A DNA stretch of 64,000 bases from Aliiglaciecola lipolytica E3 (GCF_000314975.1 NZ_BAEN01000068.1:62001-126000); one strand, 5' to 3'. Shown: positions 37,179-46,686, numbered from the stretch's first letter. Program-made: numbers and translations. The notes: generated from the sequence alone by a model not told the origin.

Positions 37179-38072
37179 ATGGCACAACAACAGCAAGAAC
37201 AAGTGTACGAAAAATATTATGTTCCAGACCAGAGTCCGTGGCCAATTGTCGGAGCGGTGGCATTATTTCTAATTGCCTATGGTGCTGGAAATTTTGTAAT
37301 TGAACAAACTAAAGGTGAAAGTGGTTATGGGGGCTGGACTCTCCTAGCAGGTATTGCCACGTTGATTTTCATGTTAGTTGGCTGGTTTAGAAATCAAATT
37401 CATGAATCTATGTCGGGCCTGTATAGTGCGCAGCTTGGTCGTTCTTACAGACAAGGCATGGCTTGGTTTATCTTTTCAGAAGTGATGTTCTTTGCAGCCT
37501 TCTTCGGTGCATTGTTTTATGCTCGGGTGATCGCTTTGCCTTGGCTTGACGGTGCCAGCAACAACGCCATGACAGCAGAAGTGCTTTGGCCTAACTTTGA
37601 AGCAATTTGGCCACTCACGAAAACCCCAGGTGGCGTTGAAACCACAGCGATGGGCTGGATGGGTTTACCCTTATACAACACCATAATTTTGTTAATTTCT
37701 TCAGTTACCTGCCACTTCGCACACGTAGCACTTGAAAAGCAGCAGCGTACTAAATTGATTGCATTTATGGCGGTAACGATTTTGTTAGGCCTCTTTTTCT
37801 TGGTGCTTCAGGTGGAAGAATATGTACATGCCTATCGTGAGATGAATTTAACGCTCCAATCAGGAATTTACGGAAATACCTTCTTCCTATTGACAGGCTT
37901 TCACGGCATGCATGTAACGTTAGGTACGATTATCTTGATTGTGCTGTTTTTACGCATTCTGAAAGGTCACTTTACTCCAGAGAATCACTTTGCTTTCCAA
38001 GCAGGTAGCTGGTACTGGCATTTTGTTGATGTAGTATGGGTAATGTTGTTCTTCTTCGTTTATATTCTGTAG
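37179..38072 (+). CDS. ctaE: Cytochrome c oxidase subunit III
   Basis: A 297-residue membrane protein with seven helices, which binds lipid and stabilises subunit I. Family segments include FSEVMFFAAFFGALFYA, GLFFLVLQVEEYVHAY, TGFHGMHVTLGTIILIV and SWYWHFVDVVWVMLFFFVY. The N-terminus is soluble and Gln-rich. It is the last of the four tightly spaced oxidase genes; a small gene of the opposite strand follows. Confidence 0.97.
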   Translation: MAQQQQEQVYEKYYVPDQSPWPIVGAVALFLIAYGAGNFVIEQTKGESGYGGWTLLAGIATLIFMLVGWFRNQIHESMSGLYSAQLGRSYRQGMAWFIFSEVMFFAAFFGALFYARVIALPWLDGASNNAMTAEVLWPNFEAIWPLTKTPGGVETTAMGWMGLPLYNTIILLISSVTCHFAHVALEKQQRTKLIAFMAVTILLGLFFLVLQVEEYVHAYREMNLTLQSGIYGNTFFLLTGFHGMHVTLGTIILIVLFLRILKGHFTPENHFAFQAGSWYWHFVDVVWVMLFFFVYIL

Positions 38073-38092
38073 AAATAAAAAGTAACGCGTCC

Positions 38093-38302
38093 CTAATAGG
38101 GGCGCGGATTCGGAGTTATCAATCCTGTCGCGACAGCCAGCAACAGCAATATTACAATTATCGCCGAGGTTAGAACCCTTCGACCGATAAATTTACTCAT
38201 AGGAGGCTGGTTAGGGTCGCTTTTTAACATTATTATCATGGCGAGAAAAAGGTTGTAGAGCATAAATATCAACAATCCGCCCACGATCAGTTTGACTAGC
38301 AA
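38093..38302 (-). CDS. DUF2909 (twin transmembrane) small protein
   Basis: A 69-residue protein with two hydrophobic helices (KLIVGGLLIFMLYNLFLAM and TSAIIVILLLLAVATGLI) separated by a short basic loop. Its position between ctaE and the SURF1 gene, on the opposite strand, is the one where a 'twin transmembrane' DUF2909 protein lies in related oxidase clusters. The function is unknown; a role in oxidase assembly is suggested only by that neighbourhood. The start appears to be TTG at 38302, with GAGGAG about nine bases upstream. Confidence 0.78.
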   Translation of the reverse strand: MLVKLIVGGLLIFMLYNLFLAMIIMLKSDPNQPPMSKFIGRRVLTSAIIVILLLLAVATGLITPNPRPY

Positions 38303-38323
38303 AATCGATCACTCCTCTAAGTT

Positions 38324-39046
38324 ATGGCAAACAAATCAAATCTTCCAAAGCATCCTTACTTTGCCACATTTTTAGTCTTGGTGGCAGTCATAATCTTATG
38401 TTCTTTAGGTGTATGGCAACTACAAAGGGCGCAACAAAAGGAAGTGCGTTTGCAGCAAATAGAATTGCGCAAGAGCAACAATCCTTTAGCTTTAGAAGAT
38501 GTATTAGGGCAACAAGATAAACGCGACTTGCCGATACGTTTTACTGGAAAGCTTATGGTTAACAAGCCATTTTTGCTTGATAATCGAATTGAAAATGGGC
38601 AGGTAGGATTTCATGTATTAGTTCCGGCTAGCACTGATTTGGGAGTAGTGTTAGTAAATTTGGGTTGGATAAAATCTGGGCAATATAGAGATAAACTACC
38701 CAAATTCGACTTACCTGCGTATTCTCAGGTTTTTTATGGGACCAGCGCCGTTCCCACTGTCAATCCTATGGTAACTGAAACGGCTGCAATGAGTGATAAC
38801 TGGCCAATACTCTTGCAAAGTATTGATTTGTCTTTGATTTCAACATTTATAGATGCCGATTTGCTACCCATGGTTTTGCAGCTAGATCCAGAACATCCTA
38901 TCGGATTTTCGCGAAATTGGGTTGCGGTGGTGATGGCACCTGAAAAACATTATGCCTATGCGGTCCAATGGTTCGCTTTAGCTATTGCTTGTGTGATTAT
39001 TTATATCGTTGCATTACGAAAAAGGAAAATAAGAAAAGATGTCTGA
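38324..39046 (+). CDS. SURF1 family oxidase assembly protein
   Basis: A 240-residue protein with two membrane helices, at about 13-30 and 212-230, and a periplasmic domain between them. Family features are LGVWQLQRAQQKE near the first helix, LLDNRIENGQVGFHVLVP in the middle and NWVAVVMAPEKHYAYAVQWFALA before the second helix. SURF1 binds heme A and helps insert it into subunit I. It overlaps the next gene by eight bases. Confidence 0.93.
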   Translation: MANKSNLPKHPYFATFLVLVAVIILCSLGVWQLQRAQQKEVRLQQIELRKSNNPLALEDVLGQQDKRDLPIRFTGKLMVNKPFLLDNRIENGQVGFHVLVPASTDLGVVLVNLGWIKSGQYRDKLPKFDLPAYSQVFYGTSAVPTVNPMVTETAAMSDNWPILLQSIDLSLISTFIDADLLPMVLQLDPEHPIGFSRNWVAVVMAPEKHYAYAVQWFALAIACVIIYIVALRKRKIRKDV

Positions 39047-39605
39047 CGTTGCGCTTAATAAAAAATCTAAAACACCGATCATTATGTTTTTGGTGTTTGT
39101 CCTTCCGGTAGTGCTAGCCTACTTAGCGTTAACCTTTGATTGGTTTAATAAAGCGTCCACTAACAAAGGTGAATTAATCTCTCCACCTTTGGATATCAGC
39201 TCTGTACTGGATGAGCGTGAACCACTTTGGCGTTTGTTATTTGTCATGCCTGAAGAATGCTCTCAAGGTTGCGAAAATGCCTTGTATAGTATGAACCAAA
39301 TCTGGATCGCTCTAGGTAAAGATTCTGACCGCGTTGAGCCGTTAGTTTTAACACAACAAAATAGTGCCAAAATCGAAAATACCGAAACTCAGCGCCATCC
39401 AAATATAAGAGTGTTAAAGACAGATAGTCAAAATGTAAATGAAGTGTTTAAAGATGGGGCGGCAAATGGTATTTTCATTGTTGATACATTGGGAAATGTC
39501 ATTCTTAAGTATCCATTAAAACAACAACAAGAAGATGCGATTCAACAAAGTCGCGATATTTTGGCTGATTTACGCAAGTTGTTAAAGCTGTCGCGTATCG
39601 GTTAG
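39039..39605 (+). CDS. SCO-like thioredoxin-fold protein of the oxidase cluster
   Basis: A 188-residue protein with one N-terminal membrane helix (about 13-31) and a periplasmic part of thioredoxin-like plan. It carries a CX3C pair, Cys74 and Cys78 in MPEECSQGCENALYSM, spaced exactly as the copper-binding cysteines of SCO proteins, and a GIFIVDTLGNVILKY strand pair near the C-terminus. A histidine equivalent to that of SCO is not evident, so copper delivery is uncertain; a thiol-redox role is another option. It overlaps the SURF1 gene by 8 bases and precedes ctaA. Confidence 0.75.
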   Translation: MSDVALNKKSKTPIIMFLVFVLPVVLAYLALTFDWFNKASTNKGELISPPLDISSVLDEREPLWRLLFVMPEECSQGCENALYSMNQIWIALGKDSDRVEPLVLTQQNSAKIENTETQRHPNIRVLKTDSQNVNEVFKDGAANGIFIVDTLGNVILKYPLKQQQEDAIQQSRDILADLRKLLKLSRIG

Positions 39606-39617
39606 GGAATGATAGTA

Positions 39618-40595
39618 ATGAAAAAATTAGTGCTGGCTTCAGTTGTGCTAGCCATCATCGTAATTGTGTTAGGAGCATATACGCGATTGACGGATGCCGG
39701 TTTAGGTTGCCCTGATTGGCCTGGTTGTTACGGACATTTGAGTGTACCAGCAACTGACACTCACATAAATGCAGCACAAGAAGCATTTCCTGAGCGTCCA
39801 TTTGAGGCACATAAAGCATGGAACGAAATGATCCATCGCTACGCCGCTGGCACTTTAGGTTTATTGATCCTAGCAATTTTTTTAGTGAGCTTTATAAAAC
39901 GCTCGTTTCATAGCCCGGTAAAATTACCGTTCTTTTTGCTATGTTTAGTGTGTTTTCAGGCTGCACTGGGCATGTGGACAGTGACTCTTAACCTGATGCC
40001 GTTGGTTGTTATGGGGCATTTACTGGGTGGTTTCGCAGTTTTGTCTTGTTTGTATTTGCTGTATCTGAGGATTACGCCCTATAGAATTCCCGGAGGCGAT
40101 GCTGAGATGAAACGTTTTGCCAAATATTGTGCAGTTGGCATCATAATTTTAGTTGGGCAAATAGCGTTAGGCGGATGGACTTCGGCAAACTATGCTGCCT
40201 TGGCTTGTACCGAGTTTCCCTTTTGCGAAAGTGATTGGGTAAGTCGTTTGGATTTTAGTGGTGCGTATAGCATCCCAGACGCAGAAAATTACGAATATGG
40301 TGTCCATGATTGGGCTGAACGGATGACAATGCATGTAACCCATAGAGTTGGCGCGATTGTGACATTCGTATATTTGTGTTGGTTAGCAATTCGCCTATAT
40401 ACGGCCGCAGCTTCACAGATGATCAAGAATTTATCCATCAGTTTAGTGTTGATTTTGGGATTGCAGGTAATGCTTGGGGTGAGCAATGTCGTGTTTAGCT
40501 TACCTCTGATAGTAGCTGTTATGCACAATGCGATTGCTGCTTGTTTGCTACTAGTAATGGTGAAACTTTGTTACACCTTGTACAGAAAGACTTAG
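39618..40595 (+). CDS. ctaA: Heme A synthase
   Basis: A 325-residue membrane protein with eight helices that oxidises the methyl group of heme O to the formyl group of heme A. Family motifs include GAYTRLTDAGLGCPDWPGCYG, KAWNEMIHRYAAGTLG and MHVTHRVGAIVTFVY, with conserved histidines in the heme-binding helices. The ATG at 39618 has AGGG ten bases upstream; an ATG three codons earlier would leave one base of spacing. It is followed by ctaB. Confidence 0.94.
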   Translation: MKKLVLASVVLAIIVIVLGAYTRLTDAGLGCPDWPGCYGHLSVPATDTHINAAQEAFPERPFEAHKAWNEMIHRYAAGTLGLLILAIFLVSFIKRSFHSPVKLPFFLLCLVCFQAALGMWTVTLNLMPLVVMGHLLGGFAVLSCLYLLYLRITPYRIPGGDAEMKRFAKYCAVGIIILVGQIALGGWTSANYAALACTEFPFCESDWVSRLDFSGAYSIPDAENYEYGVHDWAERMTMHVTHRVGAIVTFVYLCWLAIRLYTAAASQMIKNLSISLVLILGLQVMLGVSNVVFSLPLIVAVMHNAIAACLLLVMVKLCYTLYRKT

Positions 40596-40601
40596 GAGGC
40601 A

Positions 40602-41519
40602 ATGGTGAGTAAAACTCTTCAGGCAAATTATGCTAAGACATCGATGCAATCTGCCAGTTGGCGAGATTACTATGAACTGACCAAGCCTAAAGTGGTTATG
40701 CTACTGCTACTTACAGCGTTGGTAGGAATGTGTTTAGCGACTGAAACATGGGTAAGTTGGCAAGTGCTAATTGCGGGACTTGGGGGGATAGGCTTGTTGT
40801 CGTCATCAGCTGCCGTCATCAACCACATTGTCGATCGTAAAATAGATAGTAAAATGGCAAGGACGTTTAATCGGCCTGTCACTAAAGGTAAAATTAGTCC
40901 GCAGCGTGCGAGCTTGTTTGCTTTTGTACTTGGATTAGCTGGATATATTTGTCTTGAGCTTTGGGTAAATCGACTTACAGCAGTACTAACTTTAGCTAGT
41001 TTGGTAGGTTATGCGGTTATCTATACTATGTACCTTAAACGAGCTACTCCACAAAATATTGTAATTGGCGGGTTAGCTGGTGCTGCACCACCATTATTAG
41101 GCTGGACTGCGGTTACTGGAGAGATTCACTCCCATGCGTTGCTATTGGTGTTAATCGTATTTACTTGGACACCACCGCATTTTTGGGCGCTAGCGATTCA
41201 TCGAGTGAAAGATTACGCCAAAGCCGAAATCCCTATGTTACCTGTTACCCATGGTATCGAGTTTACTAAAACGTCCGTTCTGTTATACACCTTACTTCTG
41301 ACGATAGTCTGTTTGTTACCTTATCTGACAGGTATGTCTGGTGTAATCTATTTGATTGGATCAAGCTTACTCAATGCAGGTTTCATGTATTACGCATGGA
41401 AATTGAAATATGCTAGTAATGAAAATACTGCAATGAAAACCTTTGGTTTTTCAATTGTTCACTTGATGGTACTCTTTGTTGTATTGCTGGTTGATCATTA
41501 TTTAAAATTTACGCTATGA
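40602..41519 (+). CDS. ctaB: Protoheme IX farnesyltransferase (heme O synthase)
   Basis: A 305-residue UbiA-family prenyltransferase with nine membrane helices; it adds a farnesyl chain to heme B, giving heme O for CtaA. Motifs are [39 protein letters not shown] (the Asp-rich prenyl-diphosphate site) and [25 protein letters not shown] lies only two bases before the ATG at 40602, so a GTG one codon later may be the real start. Its stop overlaps the SCO gene start in ATGA. Confidence 0.95.
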   Translation: MVSKTLQANYAKTSMQSASWRDYYELTKPKVVMLLLLTALVGMCLATETWVSWQVLIAGLGGIGLLSSSAAVINHIVDRKIDSKMARTFNRPVTKGKISPQRASLFAFVLGLAGYICLELWVNRLTAVLTLASLVGYAVIYTMYLKRATPQNIVIGGLAGAAPPLLGWTAVTGEIHSHALLLVLIVFTWTPPHFWALAIHRVKDYAKAEIPMLPVTHGIEFTKTSVLLYTLLLTIVCLLPYLTGMSGVIYLIGSSLLNAGFMYYAWKLKYASNENTAMKTFGFSIVHLMVLFVVLLVDHYLKFTL

Positions 41520-42154
41520 AACAAAACGTTTTAGTTGGGCTAGTCGCCGTTGTCGCTTTGGCAGCGGGTTTATATTTTGCTGTTAAAGTTGCACCACCGG
41601 AGGTGGCTGAGGTGAAATATCTTCAGAAATATCCGGTTCAAAGGGCTTTGCCTGACTTTACGCTTTATGATCAAAATGGCGATGTTTTTAGCAACCAGCA
41701 GCTTGAAGGAAATTGGACGCTAGCGTTTGTGGGTTATACGTTTTGCCCTGATATCTGCCCCACCACACTGGCTGAATTAAAAAGCATTTATCCGCAATTA
41801 CAGTCAATAGAAACTGATAACCCCATTAAAGTGTGGTTTTTGTCAGTTGATCCAGCTCGTGATTCTGCTGAGCGTCTAAAAGAATATGTAAACTTCTTTA
41901 ATCCGGATTTTTGGGCAACCTCGGGCGAGCATAAGGAATTATTTCCTTTAGTTAGAGCGATGGGCATGATGTATGCGATGAGCGATAACCCAGACAACCC
42001 AGATTACTTAGTAGATCATAGTGCATCAATTACAGTAATAAATCCCCGTGGTGAGGTGATTGGTCGTTTCAAACCGAAAATGGAACCTGGCATTTTACCG
42101 ATAAGTGAAAGTGAACTAATTTTAAAAGATATGCCTATAATCGTTAACTTGTAG
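41516..42154 (+). CDS. SCO1/SenC family copper chaperone
   Basis: A 212-residue protein with an N-terminal membrane anchor (about 5-22) and a thioredoxin-fold periplasmic domain. The copper site is complete: Cys77 and Cys81 in [10 protein letters not shown], and His168 in VDHSAS. SCO proteins help assemble the CuA centre of subunit II. The ATG overlaps the ctaB stop by four bases, so it belongs to the oxidase operon as its last clear member. Confidence 0.94.
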   Translation: MKQNVLVGLVAVVALAAGLYFAVKVAPPEVAEVKYLQKYPVQRALPDFTLYDQNGDVFSNQQLEGNWTLAFVGYTFCPDICPTTLAELKSIYPQLQSIETDNPIKVWFLSVDPARDSAERLKEYVNFFNPDFWATSGEHKELFPLVRAMGMMYAMSDNPDNPDYLVDHSASITVINPRGEVIGRFKPKMEPGILPISESELILKDMPIIVNL

Positions 42155-42164
42155 CAAAAGCAAA

Positions 42165-42806
42165 ATGGATATTATTCGGGCTACTGCACAAGATCACCAA
42201 GCACTTGCCGAGCTACTATTTTCGTCTGGTCCAGATAATCTGATTAGTCTGCTAACCGGTCATCATTCACACTTGAATGTGGCTGAAAAGAAGCAAATTT
42301 GTTTGGATTTTCTGAAAACCGCTCTACAACTCCCAGATGGACAGTTTGGTTTCGAAAATCAGCATGTCCTTCTTCAAAACGGCGAGTTATGTGGATGCAT
42401 TAGTTATTGGAAAGCTCCTATTCCCGAATATTTTAAACAACAAACTTTAGCGAGTTTAGTCGTTCATTTTGGCGCGCTGGAAACTGCCGCTATCCTAAAT
42501 AATAGCGAAGCACTGTCGCAATTGGTCCAGTCACCAAGCGAATCAGATTTGTGTATTGGACATTTAGCGGTTTCGCCGTTACATAGACGCCAAGGCATCG
42601 CTCACAGGTTACTCACTTACTGCGAACTTCAAGCCAAAAATCTCGGTAAAACTAGGCTGATATTAGATGTAATGGAAGATAATCAAGCTGCTCAGAAAAC
42701 CTATATTAAGTTTGGTTTTCAACCGTGTTTTTTATCTCGCCCTAGTGAAGAAGGGGTAAAAGTAGGCTTTTTGCCCCACATTCACATGCAAAAAAATTTA
42801 GTGTAA
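42165..42806 (+). CDS. GNAT family N-acetyltransferase
   Basis: A 213-residue protein with the acetyl-CoA-binding core of GNAT enzymes near the C-terminus: IGHLAVSPLHRRQGIAHRLL and LDVMEDNQAAQKTYIKFGF. The substrate is unknown. It starts 11 bases after the SCO gene, so it may be read from the oxidase transcript, but no functional link is evident. A small inverted repeat, CCCATC and GATGGG (42828-42845), follows and may mark the transcript end. Confidence 0.85.
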   Translation: MDIIRATAQDHQALAELLFSSGPDNLISLLTGHHSHLNVAEKKQICLDFLKTALQLPDGQFGFENQHVLLQNGELCGCISYWKAPIPEYFKQQTLASLVVHFGALETAAILNNSEALSQLVQSPSESDLCIGHLAVSPLHRRQGIAHRLLTYCELQAKNLGKTRLILDVMEDNQAAQKTYIKFGFQPCFLSRPSEEGVKVGFLPHIHMQKNLV

Positions 42807-42862
42807 AGTTTGTTCAGCCCATCAATATCGATGGGTCTATTACATGTTAACAAGGATTTCTG

Positions 42863-43750
42863 ATGAGTAACTCTACGCTTAAAATTCCCCAACAAGCTTT
42901 TGATTGGTATGACGAGTATGCGCACGGAGATATTGATAGACGTACTTTTATAACTCGCTTGTCTAGCTTAGCGATGAGTGGATTAGCTATTTCGACAATT
43001 GCAGCTTCGTTAACCCCGAATTACGCAAAAGCAGAACAAGTGTCGTTTAACGACCCAGATATTGTTGCAACCTATGAAGAGTTCGAGTCACTAAAGGGAC
43101 ATGGCAAAGGTCGTGGTTATTTAGTAATGCCCAAAACACTCTCTGAAAAAGTAGGCTGTGTATTGGTTGTACATGAAAATCGCGGACTAAACCCTTATGT
43201 TAAAGATGTGGCACGCAGATTGGCAAAATCGGGGTATATTGCGTTTGCACCCGATGCTTTGTTCCCGTTAGGTGGCTATCCCGGAAATGACGATGAGGGG
43301 CGTCAAATGCAGCGCTCAATGGATAGAGATAAAATAGAGCAAGATTTTGTTGCGGCCGCCAACTTTTTAAAAGCCCATGAAAAGGGCAATGGAAAGTTAG
43401 GTGTCGTTGGTTTTTGTTTTGGTGGATATATTAGCAACATGTTGGCAGCCACTATGCCAGACAAAATTGACGCAGCGGTTCCCTTTTATGGCACGCCTGG
43501 AAAAGACGATGTAGTTAAGCAGGTGAAAGGTCCGATAATGTTACAGTTTGCGGGGTTAGATAAACGCGTTAATGATACTTGGCCTGAATATGAAAAAGTT
43601 TTAAAAGCGAATGATGCCAACTATATCGCACATATTTATGAAGGTGTTAATCATGGATTCCACAATGACTCAACCAGTCGTTATGATCAAGCTGCGGCAG
43701 AGCTTGCGTGGCAACGTACACTGGCATTTTTTGACACGCATTTAAGTTAA
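42863..43750 (+). CDS. Exported dienelactone hydrolase family protein
   Basis: A 295-residue alpha/beta hydrolase. The N-terminus has a twin-arginine motif (DRRTFITRL, Arg26-Arg27), a hydrophobic stretch and NYAKAEQ as a likely cleavage region, suggesting Tat export of a folded enzyme. The catalytic triad is of the dienelactone hydrolase type: Cys185 in GFCFGGY, Asp233 in AGLDKRVND and His264 in GVNHGFHND. This resembles E. coli YghX-like proteins. The substrate is unknown. It is preceded by an own ribosome site (AAGGA) and stands after the acetyltransferase. Confidence 0.85.
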   Translation: MSNSTLKIPQQAFDWYDEYAHGDIDRRTFITRLSSLAMSGLAISTIAASLTPNYAKAEQVSFNDPDIVATYEEFESLKGHGKGRGYLVMPKTLSEKVGCVLVVHENRGLNPYVKDVARRLAKSGYIAFAPDALFPLGGYPGNDDEGRQMQRSMDRDKIEQDFVAAANFLKAHEKGNGKLGVVGFCFGGYISNMLAATMPDKIDAAVPFYGTPGKDDVVKQVKGPIMLQFAGLDKRVNDTWPEYEKVLKANDANYIAHIYEGVNHGFHNDSTSRYDQAAAELAWQRTLAFFDTHLS

Positions 43751-43788
43751 ATTAAAGATTGTAAGGCACTTTTAATTCAATACTGTGC

Positions 43789-44250
43789 TTATTGTTGAAT
43801 TTTGAGTGTCATACACACACTGTGCGGATCTTCGATGTAGTCAGCAAACGGGGTACATTGGCGAAAGCCTTTATTTTGATAAAGTTGTCTGGCCGGAGCG
43901 AAAAACTGCATCGTACCCGTTTCTAAGCTCAGTTGACGATATCCTCTGAGCTTTGCTTCATCAATAAGGTGTTCCAACATCCTCTTTGCAACACCTTGAC
44001 GAAGAAATCCAGCGGAAGTGCGCATTGACTTAATTTCACCATGTTCGTTATTCAGTTCTTTCAACGCACCGCAACCGGCTAATTCATTGTCCTTCCACAA
44101 ACTCCAAAATGTAATATCTTTTGCATTAAATTTGGACTCATCTAATGCATGCACACTTTCCGGTGGAGAATGCTCAAACATTTCCCGATGGTGTTCTTTT
44201 AATAGGGTTAACACTTGGTGACAAAGCGGTTGTTCAATTCTAAGTTGCAT
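43789..44250 (-). CDS. GNAT family N-acetyltransferase
   Basis: A 153-residue enzyme with the GNAT signature SMRTSAGFLRQGVAKRMLEHLI and a YQNKGF motif near the end; WKDNELAGCGALKEL forms the central strands. This resembles YpeA/ElaA-type acetyltransferases, with unknown substrate. The start is ATG at 44250; a longer reading frame goes through the upstream gene and is not supported. It lies five bases after the polysaccharide deacetylase stop, so the two are probably one transcript. Confidence 0.82.
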   Translation of the reverse strand: MQLRIEQPLCHQVLTLLKEHHREMFEHSPPESVHALDESKFNAKDITFWSLWKDNELAGCGALKELNNEHGEIKSMRTSAGFLRQGVAKRMLEHLIDEAKLRGYRQLSLETGTMQFFAPARQLYQNKGFRQCTPFADYIEDPHSVCMTLKIQQ

Positions 44251-44254
44251 GTGT

Positions 44255-45328
44255 TTAGTCCGGCCAGTTGTTATTTTCATCTGGTACAAACCAAGGTTGA
44301 GAAAACCAATAATACTTTCCAGAATGCGCGATACTAGGAGCTGTACAATTGACTCTTGAGCGGCCACTCGGTAATGGCTTTTCCACAGTATAACTAAACG
44401 TATTTTCTTGCCATGTGATGTCTATTGCTTGTCCTGAAAAGAAACACGCCAATTGGCTTTTATGCATATCGTCCAAATTTACTTGAATGCTTTGCGAAAC
44501 TTTTCTGTTGGTTCGACTACGTTGCGGGTTGTTCACACTTTTGTTTGTGACAGGCATATCTAAACTATTCATTTTGACTTTTAGGGTGTCTAAGTTTGCA
44601 TAGATCCCTGCGGCTGGAAATCGTGGTAACGCACCAAAATCACTGTGTTTAGAAATTGCTCCAGAGTGTTGTCCAAATCCTACAAAACCGTTTTTAACAA
44701 TCGCATGGCTTAACGATTCGTTGTACTCCCCATAAGGATAAGCGAGATATTTTAAGTCGAAATCACTGTTGTTTTTAATACTCTGTTCTGCATGTTCAAT
44801 GTTTTTCATGGTTGTGTTTAACCAATCAGATTGCTCATTGTCAATCAGCAAATGTTTGTGGATGCGGGTATGGTTAGCAAAGCTAACTCCTTGTTTCGCC
44901 ATTTTTTTGATCTGTGACCAATCAAGTTGATGACTTTCTTTGCCAATTAAATCTGGGTTGATAAAAACGGTATAGGGGAAATCATACTTTTTGAGGATCG
45001 GATGAGCATTTTCTAAGATATTTTGATATCCGTCATCAAAGGTTATGGCAACTGCGTCTTTTGGTAATGGTGTTCCATCTTGAATGTTTTCTACCAGCAT
45101 TTTTAACGGCACAACGCTATGATGCTGTTTTAAGTACGCCATATGTTCAGAAAATTTTTCTGGGCTGATAGAAGTGCTTGCGGGCGTTTTGGTACTAACA
45201 TGATGATACAACAACACTACGCCATGACCAGACGCCACACTTTGCCCATTACTATGGGTTGTAAATAAAACTCCGCCAAGCAGTAAAATAATGAAATAAT
45301 AAGAAAAACGTATTTTGCTATTCGCCAT
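44255..45328 (-). CDS. Polysaccharide deacetylase family protein
   Basis: A roughly 357-residue exported protein. After a hydrophobic segment (FSYYFIILLLGGVLFTT) comes the NodB-type deacetylase domain: LYHHVS, the metal-binding ITFDDGYQN, the HTRIH pair and LAYPYGEYNE. The C-terminal part (about 250-357), with few recognised motifs, holds a further domain. It probably deacetylates surface sugars in the periplasm. The start is uncertain: in-frame ATGs lie at 45328, 45340 and 45361, none with a good ribosome site; I chose the first because the divergent MATE gene starts at 45340. Confidence 0.82.
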   Translation of the reverse strand: MANSKIRFSYYFIILLLGGVLFTTHSNGQSVASGHGVVLLYHHVSTKTPASTSISPEKFSEHMAYLKQHHSVVPLKMLVENIQDGTPLPKDAVAITFDDGYQNILENAHPILKKYDFPYTVFINPDLIGKESHQLDWSQIKKMAKQGVSFANHTRIHKHLLIDNEQSDWLNTTMKNIEHAEQSIKNNSDFDLKYLAYPYGEYNESLSHAIVKNGFVGFGQHSGAISKHSDFGALPRFPAAGIYANLDTLKVKMNSLDMPVTNKSVNNPQRSRTNRKVSQSIQVNLDDMHKSQLACFFSGQAIDITWQENTFSYTVEKPLPSGRSRVNCTAPSIAHSGKYYWFSQPWFVPDENNNWPD

Positions 45329-45339
45329 GGAAATGTTCA

Positions 45340-46686
45340 TTGTCTGAGTTTTCAACTTCATCTGCTTCAAAACGCCTATTCTGGCAAAAAAATGCACATC
45401 TAGAAATGATTGCTTTAATTTTTCCTATGTTACTCGCAAATATAACCGCACCTTTAATGGGATTTGTGGATATTGCGGTGCTGGGACATATGGATGGTAG
45501 CCACTTTCTTGCAGGGGCCTCTGTAGCCGCTCTGATTTTAAGTCAAATTTACTGGATTTGTGGATTTATTCGCATGTCTGCAACCGGGCTTAGCGCTCAG
45601 GCAAAAGGACAGAAATCGACACAATCAAGTTTTAAAGTGCTGTATCAAAGTATGCTAAGTGCGATCACAATAGCTGCCGTCTTGGTCTTGTTTCAACAGC
45701 CTATTTTGACCATTAGTTTACATTTTTCAGATGCAAATGAATTGGTCTCATCCGTTATCAAAGAATATTTTAACGTGCGAATTTGGGGCGCACCTGCAGC
45801 TCTGATTAATTTAGCCTTGATGGGCTGGTTGCTTGGACAGCAAAAAAATAAGCTGGTGATGATGACTCAGGTATTTGGCAATCTGCTGAATATCGGCTTA
45901 AACCTATTTTTTGTTTATGTACTCGAGTGGCAAGTGGCGGGAGTGGCAGCAGCTACAGTAATTGCTGAATACTGTATCTCGTTTTTAGGATTGTTCTTTA
46001 TATTCAGGGCGAATTGGGTAAAACCCAAAATGGCATGGTTGGGCTTAAAAAGTTTGTCCATCTTAACTCGTTTAAATAGTGCAATGCTGATTCGTAATTT
46101 GGCGCTTCAAGCTTGCCTTGTTTTCATGACGTTCCAAGGTATTCGTATCGGTGAGCAAGCCGCGGCAGTAAACGCGTTATTGATGCAATTTTTTGTATTA
46201 ATTGCGTTAGGTTTGGATGCTGTCGCTTTCGCAGTGGAAGCGAAAGTTGGTGAAGCAGACGGTTCTAAAAAGGTCAGATTACTGAAAGAAAACGTGATTC
46301 TAGGGATTTTTTGGTCTAGCGCATTTGCAATAGTGTATGCCGCAGTATTTGTTTTCGGCGGCAAGCAAATTATTCAGATTTTGACTGATTTGCCTTCTCT
46401 TCAACAAGCCGCTGGTGAATATTTATTGGTGATTTGGTTGCTACCGTTAGTGGCGCACTGGTGCTTTTTAATGGACGGCGTGTTTGTGGGGTTAACCCGT
46501 GCCACAGCAATGCGTGATAGCATGATATTCAGCGCCCTGTTGGTCTATTTCCCAGTGTGGTGGTTATGGCAGGATATGGGCAATTGGGCGTTATGGATAG
46601 CATTGTTGGCGTTTCTAGCGGCCAGAGGTGTTAGTCTTTCCAGTTACTATGTTTGGCTTTATTATTTGCGGCGTTTAAGTTGCTGA
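45340..46686 (+). CDS. MATE family efflux protein (DinF-like)
   Basis: A 448-residue protein with about twelve membrane helices, resembling E. coli DinF (FPMLLANITAPLMGFVDIAVLGHM against a similar DinF stretch; LALMGWLLGQQKNKL; DGVFVGLTRATAMRDSM). MATE proteins export drugs or other organic cations using an ion gradient. The start seems to be TTG at 45340, with GGAAA six bases upstream; the first ATG would remove part of the first helix. Unlike in enteric bacteria it is not behind lexA. Its end overlaps a small gene on the other strand. Confidence 0.88.
   Translation: MSEFSTSSASKRLFWQKNAHLEMIALIFPMLLANITAPLMGFVDIAVLGHMDGSHFLAGASVAALILSQIYWICGFIRMSATGLSAQAKGQKSTQSSFKVLYQSMLSAITIAAVLVLFQQPILTISLHFSDANELVSSVIKEYFNVRIWGAPAALINLALMGWLLGQQKNKLVMMTQVFGNLLNIGLNLFFVYVLEWQVAGVAAATVIAEYCISFLGLFFIFRANWVKPKMAWLGLKSLSILTRLNSAMLIRNLALQACLVFMTFQGIRIGEQAAAVNALLMQFFVLIALGLDAVAFAVEAKVGEADGSKKVRLLKENVILGIFWSSAFAIVYAAVFVFGGKQIIQILTDLPSLQQAAGEYLLVIWLLPLVAHWCFLMDGVFVGLTRATAMRDSMIFSALLVYFPVWWLWQDMGNWALWIALLAFLAARGVSLSSYYVWLYYLRRLSC

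Noticed and set aside
45340-46686. SOS regulation of the DinF-like pump
   Set aside because: I found no CTGT-N8-ACAG site upstream, and the gene is not next to lexA here.
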